From Hypoxylon rubiginosum (taxonomy: Eukaryota > Ascomycota > Sordariomycetes > Xylariales > Hypoxylaceae), in contig CADCXA010000031.1 in assembly GCA_902806565.1 (NCBI GenBank), positions 1,736,001 through 1,800,000 on the forward strand: DNA of 64,000 bases. Direction: 5' to 3'. The stretch's first letter is position 1. Every line of letters begins with the position of its first letter. The position numbers were made by a program, and so were the translations under genes. Positions 22,626 through 33,200 of this stretch are shown here, one piece after another. A model generated the notes under the pieces. That model was not told where the DNA came from and made no database searches. It saw only the letters and a list, made by a program, of their open reading frames with translations.

Positions 22626-24115
22626 TCCGTCCCGTCCTGGATTTTTCCAAGACATTACCTCATGCAGCAAAGTATTGAAGAAAGGTTCCACTTGATATTT
22701 ACTCGTCGAGGTGGCTGGGGATGAAAGGGCTTGAGCGCTCCCTGTAAGCAATATTTATGAGCTATCATATACCTACCTGGTACGTACCCCACTCATTATC
22801 ATATCACATCTCACCGCGTTTGTTAGGGTAGGGCGGGATCAAACTGCCTTCTTTGTCTGTTTCCCAGCCTGCCCGGCACGATGCCTCTAACCCCTCTCGC
22901 CGCCCCTTAATTGCTGAGATCGTGCTAAATGTACCTGCACCCTCGAAACTGTCAGTTGCGAAAATGCTGCACATGTACTTCGTATTTCCCGAGATTTCAT
23001 AAATGGCTCCCAGTTTTCAGCACATGTACCTAAGTACTCGAGACGATATTCCCTTCATCTGACAACGTGCCTTTAGGGACCTAGGTAGGTAGGTAAGTAC
23101 ATGATTTGGAGTAAGGGATGGTCATATCAAACAAATGCAACCTTGAAATGTCGAACCGTCAACAGTACCAACAGAAACAAGGTGTATAGGTCGGATCCGT
23201 GACGGATACGCTAGAGCAATAATATGGCTAGCCGGAGGAGCTAAGTCCTTCTATGGCATAGTTCCCCGGTGCAATAGAAGCTAACTCGGACGTGTCCCGA
23301 TAGTTGCTCGATGCCAGATCTAGAGATATCAACGTCCCAGGTTTTAATCACGGGGGGAGGATGACTGTTGATCGACCGGCGCAGAGATAATTATCAGGTC
23401 AGCACTCATACGCCACATCTCTCATACCAAGACAAAGTTGTCTAAGACGCGTATGGTGTGCACTACCCGACTAACAGGCCGCGCGGATTAAATTCAGACT
23501 CGCCAGTGATAAAAAAAATACCTATCATTTCATCAGGCATGAACGGAATCCTTTTCGAGCGGGATCCTTCGAACGGGAGAGCGGCATTAGGTGGATCGCG
23601 TGCCGATCTTAACCCCAGACACTAAAGAATCCATCCCAGTGGGCGGTCCCGCTGGATCAGTCGTCTTACATGCAGAAGAATACAACTACAAGTATGACAA
23701 GGTGTGAAAGATCAGGACATCAAAATGCGAATGATGGTCATGCTCATGTTGAACGAAGAGAGAAAAAACTTTGCTGCTCCTCAATACAACCTAATAAACG
23801 GGTTCAACTCAACATCTCCTATTTCCCCACGTAGTACCTACAGCATACCTTACGTACCTACACGAGCACCTACCTACGGACACGCCACAGCACTGTGTTT
23901 CTCCGTACAGAACGCCTCCGCCATCTTTTCACCGAGCTCATCTTATGGCATTGGACAACCCTGGCGGCGATCAGTACCTGTAACCAAATAAGCCTCGCCA
24001 TATCATAAAAACCATTCGTGTACAAAATGTCTGAGTCCCCACATCATAGTACCGGGTCCACGGATACCATTCGTATCTCCTTTGCCTGTCTCTATGCTGG
24101 GTAGGGCTCGACGTT
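22626..24115. other. Intergenic region, divergent promoters
   Basis: 1.5 kb between the oxidoreductase (minus) and the rhodopsin-like gene (plus). It contains the repeat-like words cctacctggtacgta near 22770 and gacctaggtaggtaggtaagtac at 23078-23100. An open frame at 23704-23991 is low-complexity Met/Ser/Thr sequence and is not called. Confidence 0.5.
23078..23100. repeat. CTAGGTAGGTA-type short repeat
   Basis: gacctaggtaggtaggtaag is one of many short words built from CCTAGGTA and GGTA units scattered through the gene-free DNA of this window. Confidence 0.6.
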
Positions 24116-25693
24116 ATGGGTTGGACCTACAATACTCCCGAAGGCACGCCAAGCGAAGGGCTTCAGATTACAGCCATTGCTACTACATTCACGGGGTTTT
24201 CACTCATTTTAGTATGTCTCAGAACATACGTGAGAGGATGGATTGTCAAGGCATTTGGCAATGGTAAGTTTGATGCTCAACGAAGCCCATCGCACACAAC
24301 CGCTTCGTTCGAAATGCTGACCATAACGTCACTTTGATCTAGACGACTGGATGATAATGGTGTCATGGGTACCCAAAGCAGTGTTCCGGCTCGCAAATGA
24401 ACAGAACTGACTAGATGTAGTTTGGGGCGTGCGTTTACTCAACGTGTACCACTGTCCGTATGTGTTACATACAGATCTCTTTCCTCATTCGACTTCGCTA
24501 ACTCGATGCTAGAGACGAAGTATGGTTTAGGCTTGACGAGACTTGATGATATGCCACCTGAAAACGTGTTTAACTTTGGACTGGTAATGCCTCACCTACC
24601 GACGATAGAGGAACATATGCTCATTCGAACAGGTCCAATTCATCGGTGCTCCATTGTGAGTTGTGAATGCCGCCAATCGCATCCGTCCTCTAACGCCAGT
24701 CTCCTCCGCTGTAGCTATGTAGTCGGAATATGGGGCTTCAAGATGAGCTTATTATTAAGCTACATGCGCTTCGTCCAGGGGAGGTATAGCAAGCCATTCT
24801 ATATCATCTAACCCTCTGATCACAGCTAATGACGAGTAGATACTACACAGCATCAATTTATATTGCTGTCGTATGCACATTAGCGCACATAGCGTTTGCT
24901 TGTGTCTTTTTATTCCTCTGCACACCAGTATGTCTACGCCTGACGCAGACCTAATTGAGGCATCCTAACATCCGGTAACAGATTGAAAAACAATGGAACC
25001 CCAGCGTTACGTGGGGACATTGTGCCCAGGCCGTACCGTTCTACCTGAGCTTTTCTTCTCTAACCATGTGCTTTGATCTCCTGGTGTAAGTATCAAGGTG
25101 TTGGCGCGAACTGTGCGGTACATTTCTAACAGCCGCACTTCAGGATAGGGCTACCCTTCCCAGTCTTGGTGCGATCCAAGATCCCCCGTCGACGTAAATC
25201 CGCCCTCTTAGTTCTCTTCGCGCTGGGAGTATTCGTCACCGCCATACAGATCATCCGCATCCAGACCATCAGCAGCCTCTCTAACTACCTTGACTCCGCG
25301 CGCGCGATCCAATGGTCCATCATCGAGTCCAACATCGGCATCACCATTACCTGCATACCGACGCTCGCTCCCCTCGTCAAGTACTTTTCGGAGAAGACGC
25401 GAACGGGCACGGGATCGTCGTCGAAGAAGCCCGAGTCGCGGTACGCCCTACATCCGTGGAGGAACGGATTGCGCGCCCTGGGCAGCCACGGAAACCACGA
25501 TACTGATATCACTAGAGTATCACTTGGAGGCAGTACCGAGCGTATCCTTGACACGAATGGCATTGTAAAAAGGACAGACGTGGTTGTGACGAGGCAGTCG
25601 ATACGGAAAGCCGACGCGGGAGAGAGCGGGGATTTGATAGAAGAGGAGCTGCTTGAAGGACCGCAGCATGGGTCTACTTCAACAAGTGTATAA
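24116..25693 (+). CDS. Rhodopsin-domain (Pth11-like) integral membrane protein
   Basis: A plus-strand gene with about nine exons. Supported pieces are 24116-24263; a short DDWMIM exon from about 24343; a FGACVYSTCTTV exon ending at a GTATGT near 24457; a TKYGLGLTRLDDMPPENV exon; VQFIGAP; FYVVGIWGFKMSLLLSYMRF; YYTASIYIAVVCTLAH; IEKQWNPSVTWGHC; and a final exon beginning VIGLPFPVLVRSK and running to 25693. Hydrophobic segments suggest seven membrane spans, and DDW, KYG, WNP and HC-type positions fit the fungal rhodopsin domain family. The cytosolic tail of about 130 aa is hydrophilic. Related proteins are candidate receptors; the ligand is unknown. The DDWMIM exon end is ambiguous between donors GTGTCA and GTACCC, so the length is approximate (about 380 aa). 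Confidence 0.78.
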
Positions 25694-26240
25694 CGGTTTG
25701 GTTCACGTGGCAAGGAGCAAGGGGCATGTAAAGGGAATCAGGTTTGGGGTGCAGCATACAGATAGGGCCATGGCATAACTAACGGATGCGGGAATAGACA
25801 TTCGGGATACCAACCGACTGAATCCTACTATAAGGATCGATAACTAAGGGATGGGCACGAAAAAGGAGTACTCTTACATAGAACATCAACTTCTGGTTGG
25901 AATTGGCCCCTATTTCTGATCGACGATGAAGGTCTCTTGTCAAACAGCAAAGAGCCTTGCTATTAGTCCGTACCTTGTATGTGCCCCTCCTGCTACAGGA
26001 ACTTTTAAAGGTACACAACACGTGGATTATTTTAGGCTAATGCTACCTAAGATCGATCGAACGGAGTTATTACATAAAAAGGTCTATTAATTCTCCAAAA
26101 GTTCTTATAACTTCATGGACCTTGTAATATAACGACTGGAGCACAGCGGAACTGGGTAGAGTGAACGGCGCACAGGCTCTGAACCCCACCGCTGACAGAA
26201 CTCCTCATATCCACGCGCGTATCTCTCGTTTTCGCACGCA
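25694..26240. other. Intergenic region
   Basis: Spacer between the membrane-protein gene and the dehydrogenase gene, AT-rich in its second half. No coding frame. The dehydrogenase promoter should be here. Confidence 0.45.
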
Positions 26241-27299
26241 ATGAAAGCCTTCAAGATAGTGCAATGGGGCCAGCCGGGCCAATATGTCGACGTACCCAAG
26301 CCCGAGCCCGGTCCATTAGACGTGCTTCTCCGCATGAAGGCCGCAGGCCTCTGTAGATCGGATCTAGACATGGTAGACAGCCAGCCCGGCTCGGCGCCCT
26401 ACGCGAACTTGATCGACGCAGGGTATATCCTAGGCCACGAGAACGCAGGCTTCGTGGAAGAGATCGGCAGCGCGATAACGGACCTCCGAATTGGCGAGGC
26501 CGTGGTCGTTCACCACATGCGACACTGTGGCAACTGCGAGTACTGCACTGACGGCGCCGAGCAGCACTGCGAGGCATTCAAGCGCAACGCTATCGCCGCG
26601 ACCCGCGGCTGCGGCATCGACGGCGGCCTCGCCGAGTTCTTGCTCGTGCCCCGGACGGAGGTTATCTCCATCGGCGACGAGGACCCCGTGCTCTATGCCC
26701 CGCTCACCGACGCCGCCGTGACGGCGTACCACGCCGTCCAGACCGCCCTGCACCGCCTAAGGCCCGGCACGAGCGCGGCGCTGATCGGCACCGGCGGGCT
26801 CGGCACCTACGGCGTCCAGTTCGTTAAGCTCCTGTCGCCGGCCCGGATATTCGCCGTCGACAACGTCCGGAGCCGGCTGCGGACCGCGGAGGAGGTCGGC
26901 GCCAACGAAGCCGTGCTTTTCGAAGGCGACGGGGCGGCGGCCGCGGCGCAGATGCTATCCCTAACCAACGGCTGCGGGGTGGACGTCGTCGTCGACTTCG
27001 TGGGTAGCGCCGACACGCTCAAGCTCGCGGCTAAGATCTCGCGACCGCGAGGCCGCGTCGTGCTCGTCGGCTTGGAGGGCGGCACGCTGGAGGTGGGCTG
27101 GGGCCTGCTCGCCACCGGCTGCGAGTTCGCGACCAGCCTGGGGAGCACGCGGCAGGATCTGAGGGAGGTGTGCCAGCTGGCGAGGAGCGGGAAGCTAAGG
27201 ATCGATATCCAGCGGTTTCCCTTCGACGAGGTCCAGGCGGCCTACGACGCGCTGAGAGCTGGGACGTTGACGGGAAGGGCGGTCATTGTATTCCCTTGA
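26241..27299 (+). CDS. Zinc-binding MDR alcohol/threonine dehydrogenase-like enzyme
   Basis: A single exon, 352 aa. The catalytic zinc site is Cys38 (AAGLCRSDLD) and His66-Glu67 (ILGHENAGFV). The structural zinc has four cysteines, 96, 99, 102 and 110, in HCGNCEYCTDGAEQHC. The Rossmann motif is IGTGGLGTYGVQF at about 183-195, with Asp in FAVDN at the end of the second strand, which favours NAD over NADP. The C-terminal segment RFPFDEVQAAYDALRAGTLT is typical of medium-chain dehydrogenases. It oxidises a primary or secondary alcohol or related substrate; the substrate cannot be told. The gene has no introns and is strongly GC-rich at third positions, unlike most neighbours. The reverse strand is open over long stretches as a by-product of that composition. 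Confidence 0.92.
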   Translation: MKAFKIVQWGQPGQYVDVPKPEPGPLDVLLRMKAAGLCRSDLDMVDSQPGSAPYANLIDAGYILGHENAGFVEEIGSAITDLRIGEAVVVHHMRHCGNCEYCTDGAEQHCEAFKRNAIAATRGCGIDGGLAEFLLVPRTEVISIGDEDPVLYAPLTDAAVTAYHAVQTALHRLRPGTSAALIGTGGLGTYGVQFVKLLSPARIFAVDNVRSRLRTAEEVGANEAVLFEGDGAAAAAQMLSLTNGCGVDVVVDFVGSADTLKLAAKISRPRGRVVLVGLEGGTLEVGWGLLATGCEFATSLGSTRQDLREVCQLARSGKLRIDIQRFPFDEVQAAYDALRAGTLTGRAVIVFP

Positions 27300-27384
27300 A
27301 TGTCCCGGAGTATTTTTCGACATGGGAAACTGGTGTATTGCTGCATGAAACCTCGTAAACCTGACCTACTAGACTTAGGTACGC

Positions 27385-27415
27385 ACCTAGGTAGGTACCT
27401 AGGTAATTAGGTGCA
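27385..27415. repeat. Palindromic ACCTAGGTAGGTACCTAGGT repeat
   Basis: A nearly self-complementary block made of CCTAGG and GGTACC words, one of the densest examples of the CTAGGTA word family in this window. Confidence 0.7.
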
Positions 27416-27516
27416 TACTAAATTCGAACATCCCAAGATTGATTCAAGGAGCTATGAATCCAGATCCATATTCGCATATTTGATCTAATGGGTGCCGGGT
27501 AGATATGTACCTAGGC

Positions 27517-27545
27517 TAGGAGGTAGGAGGTAGGAGGTAGGTAAC
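27517..27545. repeat. GGAGGTA 7-mer tandem
   Basis: About three direct copies of ggaggta followed by a partial copy, in the same spacer. Confidence 0.75.
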
Positions 27546-27713
27546 TAAGATAATATTATAACTAGGAAAACCAGGTATACTTATACAGGCTCCTTACAGG
27601 AGATCCCATTCTATGATCAGTCTGAACAATAGCTCTTCGGGTGCATCTATATCAATTACCCATATGACTATCCATCGTATACAAGTTGACTAACAAACTA
27701 ACCACTTCCCCCA

Positions 27714-28548
27714 TCAAGCCCGCGGCTCCCCAGACTGGGCAATGTTTCGTGTCATGATACCCGAAATGATCAACGATAGAGTCACAATGATTTCCTCGAT
27801 AACCTCCAGGCCGACCCTTAGACCAAGACTTCCGGTTACAGGATTCAGCTCTTGATTCTGGGTGAAGAAATAGACAAGCCTCTCCAGTACTCGAATACCC
27901 AATAATGGTATTGAAATAGTGGCGGCCACTAGTAGCTTGTTTGCTCCTCCATTCCCTGCCAACTTCATTGACTGGCGGATGAAGAAGTACTGAAAAGTGG
28001 CTACGGTGAATACTGCAAGAGACAGCCAGCTTAGAAGCAACATGACCATACCAGCTTTTACTAGAGCACCACTGCTATTCAACTGATCTGGTGGTAATGT
28101 AGTGTCGCTCATATTTGCCGCTCCGGCAGCAACAAGTGCAATGGCAGTTGTCACGACGAGGTGGAAGATGACAAGATAAAGAAGGTCGAAAGGTCGGCGA
28201 GACTTGGGAAGGATATAGACGCGACTAGATAGAAGATGATAAGTCTCAACGATGCCATGACGTGAAATCGTAAATGACTATGACTTACGCTTCATGGAGA
28301 ACACCACAAACAGCCGCGAGAAGAGGAGATAGGCCGATGCTAGCAATTAATAGTGCACTTGAGCTGTCGGCATCGTTCAACTCGATCGCGGTCGCAACGA
28401 TTCTGAGGGTGCAGAAGGCGAAGAGGAAAAACCAGCCAACTATAACGCCGTGTCGTACTCCATGCTTAATAGTAACATAGATGGCTGGCAGAGAAAGGGT
28501 GATATAGATAATCAATAACGCCAGAGGCAAAGCTGTCGAAGAAGCCAT
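27714..28548 (-). CDS. Small multispanning membrane protein (DUF7702-like)
   Basis: Two exons, 28548-28289 and 28224-27714, with a 64-nt phase-2 intron (GTAAGT...CTAG), give 256 aa. The protein has about seven hydrophobic stretches: LPLALLIIYITLSLP; VIVGWFFLFAFCTLRIV; LLIASIGLSPLLAAV; LLYLVIFHLVVTTAIAL; VMLLLSWLSLAVFTVAT; LLVAATISIPLLGIR; and IIVTLSLIISGIM. The pattern and size match a fungal plasma-membrane family of unknown function that I would assign to DUF7702. A loop with RVYILPKSRRPFDL follows the third span. No catalytic motif is seen. Confidence 0.8.
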
Positions 28549-30283
28549 CTAGAACGAAAGTGTGTTGACAAGACTACGAAATAATATTGACAAAATATAT
28601 AACTTGCTGATTACTAGGTGAGTATGGAAGATGAGAGCAGTTGATAGAGGTTTGATTCCTACAATACTTACAAAGACTTCGTGGTCAAGGCTGCACATAT
28701 ATATATACACTTACCTCCTATGCGTGTTGTATTGGCTTAGGCGCCGTGTATCTGATATCATTCAAGGTCAAGGCAAATGCACAGCCCTTCGGCTTACTTA
28801 GTATTCATGATGCTGTAGGACTGGCTGAACCGGTTCATTGGTTTCGAAAGCTATAATTCTGTCCATGTTAAGATGGGAGCTGCATTAAGATGTCAACGGG
28901 GATTGGCTAGCCACCTAGGTAGTTGAACCATATCCCACGATGTTAACATGGGCACTGGCTGAGTGTTGCGGCGCAGTTACAAGTCTTTCGTATCAGGCGT
29001 ATACGTTTCGTATCGGGCACATAATCTTCGTTTAGGCAAAAATCTAATTGGAATATTAAGCGACAAAATAATGCCCATGAAAAGGATCCACCGTCGACGT
29101 AATCCCACGCCTTTCAAGGATCGTTCTTTAGTAAGCCGAATCCTAGTGTACAGATCTGTCGTTAGCGCTTGATTACCCGAAGCTTCGGATTGGCCTAGGC
29201 CATTGTGCTGTCCCACGAAAATAAACTGAATACTCCCTTTGATTTTGCACAATTCTACCAGATCCAGAGCTAAGATAATGTAAAAGATCAGATAAATACT
29301 ATAAGCTCTGAAGAATGGTGTGCTGAGTTTTTCTTAATTTAAAAAATTGATATCACAGAGCTATTCGAGTATAAACTGTGATAATGACTGAAGATAGTCT
29401 ATGCCAAGACCGCGCTATTAAATCCAGATACTGGTGGGTGGTTCGTGCCCCACGGATATTTACGGTCTAAGACTGTTTAATTAGACTTTTACTCATCAAC
29501 ATCATTATCCACCGAGGACTTGACAGGTTTGATGTCGGCCAATGTTTGTTGTTGGTGTTATATTTGTTATATTAAGAGAAAAAAGATTGTTTTATACACT
29601 TAGGCAACTGGGTGTATGCTGGCTCTGAGTTTGAAAAATTCCGACTGGGAGGTTGTGAGGTAGCTGAAATGGGACGCTCAAGTCAGTGCGACAGTGTACC
29701 TAAAAAGATCCATCGGGACCGTTGAGCTGGGTTCAGGGGCAAAGAGGCAAGCAGCCATTCCGCTATTATCATTTATTAGCCCGTAGGGCCAGCCATTATT
29801 CCCACGCCATTCAATATATCGACGCGTTTGAACAGTCCTATATCTAGGACTGACGGATATGAAGGGGCGGCTGAAAAAAACATGACGAACGGATATGGAT
29901 AAGTATACAACTATCAACGCTCATGTACTTACTATATGCTTGATCAAGCATCGAGCGTATGAAACAGTACTGATCTAGATAGGATGACTGTATTTTCGGT
30001 TATCTGATACATGGCTATCTATCCGCCCTCCTGGGTGCCATCGAATAGATCCAACTTGCCAAGCATGCGCCCATTCAGGTTTCACTGATGCGTCGCTCTG
30101 CAACAAGCCAGACCCCTCTGCGGCTGATTGCCGATGAGGGGAAACGCCCAGTCAGCTAGCCCAGAGTCCCCCAAGATTCGAGGTTCTATCATTTCTAGTG
30201 TCCCGAGGCCTTCCGACTAACTCTCGAGATATGATTACGTACCGGAAACGACCAAATGCTCACCGTCGAAGGGGCTCATAACT
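28549..30283. other. Intergenic region
   Basis: 1.7 kb between a minus-strand and a plus-strand gene, so both promoters lie here. It is AT-rich with several small open frames (28963-29172, 29678-29917), none with a recognisable feature. A ccacctaggtagttg word occurs near 28912. Confidence 0.5.
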
Positions 30284-33200
30284 ATGGCGGGGCGTCTACC
30301 ACTGCAACCATGTCAGACTTGCGGATCGAACGCGGAGAAGACCTTTACTTGCGTTCAGTGTAATAATCTCGCTTTCTGCGATACTTGCTGGGGAAAATGG
30401 ATTTTGCACACGCCCGGTATGGTTCCCGTTTTTAACCCCAGGTTCTCGGACCTCCTTTCCATGTATATCTTAGCAAAAATGCGTCAAGAACCTTCGTGAA
30501 AGTGCTAACGCGACATGTTTCCATACACGCAGGAGCCGTTGGTTGGTTAGTATTTAGATTTTCCAAAAGTCTTAACTCCGGAACGTACTTCGAGCTGTTA
30601 TATCCATGTCCCACGGAGGTAGACTTGCTCGTAGAACGCGCAGAGCTAGACTAATCGCAATGGATGATCGACAGGAATGGCAAACCGCACGAAAAGGCAG
30701 ATCCGATCGTCGTTCATCGCCTACGCCAGATATTTGAACCAACCCGCACAGAAGAAGAGCACGAGTCGGAACTTCTTGAGGATCGTGACACTACTTGGTT
30801 TGGCTTCGGCCGCGATGCGTCGGGCCACCCCCTATTCCATGATTATGGCCGCTTCGCCGCCATTATGAGCGAGACCGTCACTGATGAAACAGCCGAACGG
30901 TATCCTCAGCTAGCCACTTTCATCGGGGAGACGGGTATGTTCTCGTTGCCTTGCGTTCACAGCTCTACCTGCTGTGCGCATCTAATTCATGAACCTCCTA
31001 GCTGACGAGGCTTTTAGGTGTTGGAAAGAGCACACTTATCAAGCTCCTCATTGATTACCACGACCTCGCGGCTCCTGAGGGGTCCAATTACTATGCCCCC
31101 GTTACGTCTTCCAGCCATGACCGCATATCTACCACGGGAGATGTTCACCTCTACGCAGATCCGTCGACATTATATAGCAACCATCCATTGCTTTTGGTTG
31201 ATTGCGAGGGTCTCAGCGGGGGAGAAGCGATCCCGAAGCAGCTGAGAAACGGCCCGCAAGTTCCGGGTGTAGCAGACTCGAGCGACACCAGTATTAACAG
31301 ACATTATCAGACGAAGAGGATCGCGTGGGCCGACACGCCGACGACCCAAAAAAGGGAGTTTGCTGTCGGCCAGCTTTACCCTCGCATCCTCTACACTTTC
31401 TCTGATGTCGTAATCTTCGTCTTGCGAAATCCGAGGGCATTCGAATCGGTTGTGCTCGATAAGCTAGTGAGATGGGGTGCAGCCTCTAGTATGTGCTTCC
31501 AATACCTTCCCAGTCTCCTATTTTAGTCGCATGTCACCCCCTGGACGGCCTTCTGCATCAACGTCGCCTAGAATGTGACCGAAAGGCTTCAACATACTTC
31601 TCGCCCTAGCAACCAGTTGCAACTGTCACTAACGGTTTTTATCACAGTTGATAAATCACTTAACCAGCCTGTGCTTCCTCATGCAATCATCGTCTTCAAT
31701 GCTACGGACATTAGCGTCGACGAGGACGAGTGGGATATTGCCAGAGCCACACAGATGTTAATGACAGATATCCACGATGCCATCTTCCGCGAGCCCGCCC
31801 TACAGGAGCATGGTACGTCCATTCTTTCTCTCCTTGACATAATTTCCTCCCCCTTTTCAGTTTCCATCATATCCTGCTATATCAAGGCTAATGTGATTGT
31901 AGTATGTTGAACCCTTCATACCATCGTCAGCTATATGGATAGTTCATCTTATAGGCATGAGCTGAACTTCCAGTGGAATTCTTATTGACTCAAATTAGAT
32001 ACATGCATGGCGCCGGCGTGGGAAGAATATAACAAATACCAAGGAACTACTCGAATGTTATTACGCTTCTATTAGCGTCGTCCGGATCCCGTATAAGGGA
32101 TCATATAGTAAGGGATTTCATACTTATCGTCCTCTTTATCTCATGGCAGGTTCCACCACTGAATGGAATCCTATAAAATCTGTGTCGATCGCTAACTTGA
32201 AATGATGCAGTGTTGATGAGCGAGCAGGTCGGCAAGCTCTCCGATCTGATCCGTGGCCGTTGCAAAACCTCGTATCTGAGAAAAAAGCAAGTACGGATGG
32301 TAGCAAATACGGAAAAGCTCCAGTTCTACCTCCAAGCAGCCTACGAGCACTTTACCAAGGACCTCAATACGCCTTTTGATTTCGTGAAGGAAACCCTTCG
32401 GCACAGTCCCGCCTCTCGAAATTTCGAAGGCAATATAGTGAATTTAGCTTTGGCAATTAAAGAGAAGTCGAGCGATCTGATTCTCAGCAGTGATGCAGAA
32501 CAGATCTTCCGTGCCATGGGGCCGATGATATCATCCTGCGTGATGCTCGATGCGGTTCGCCAGAACTTACCAGGTGAAGCCAACATCAACACAGATTTAT
32601 TCCGTCGCCTTTTCTATCACGTAGGACTAACTAACCTATTACATCACAGGCAGTGCAAGTCGTCTTCTTGACGACCGATACTCTAAGCCCTGTGCTGGCG
32701 CTCTGCAGACGTTCGCGGACATGCACTGGCCTTGCGGCTTCACCAACGACCTTGGTCAGTGCTGTAATGTGAGATCTGGCCATAACCCCAAAGGGCATCA
32801 GAATAAACAAGGCAGAATCATTGGCAACGGAGACTACGAGTCCAACTTCAATGTTTCGGTCTTTCGTCCTCTTTGGGAGCAGCTACTAAAAGCGAGCCTG
32901 ACTCAAGTCCAATCTTCCAGCTTCAAGCTTGGACAGGAATTCCCCGACAGGAATGAGCTCCAGATTGCTGCTCTCATTCACCAAGAACGCCTCAATGAGC
33001 TCTATTCGAATGTACTCGGTGCAGCAACCAACTATGTGAGCTATTCGGCATGCTTATGCTGTTTAAGAGAGCTACCCGAATGCGCGCTCCCATGCGGTCA
33101 TGTTCTCTGCTTCCCTTGTGTCCAGATATATGGAGTACGGACGTCCAAGACCACCATAGAGATTAGTCGTTGTCCTTTGCACGTCCGCGACCTCATTTCC

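Larger units (their letters stand above)
27300..27713. other. Intergenic region with CTAGGTA and GGAGGTA repeats
   Basis: Convergent spacer between the dehydrogenase gene and the DUF7702-like membrane gene. It contains a cluster of cctaggtaggtacctaggta-type words at about 27385-27415 and a short GGAGGTA tandem at 27517-27545. No coding signal. Confidence 0.5.
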
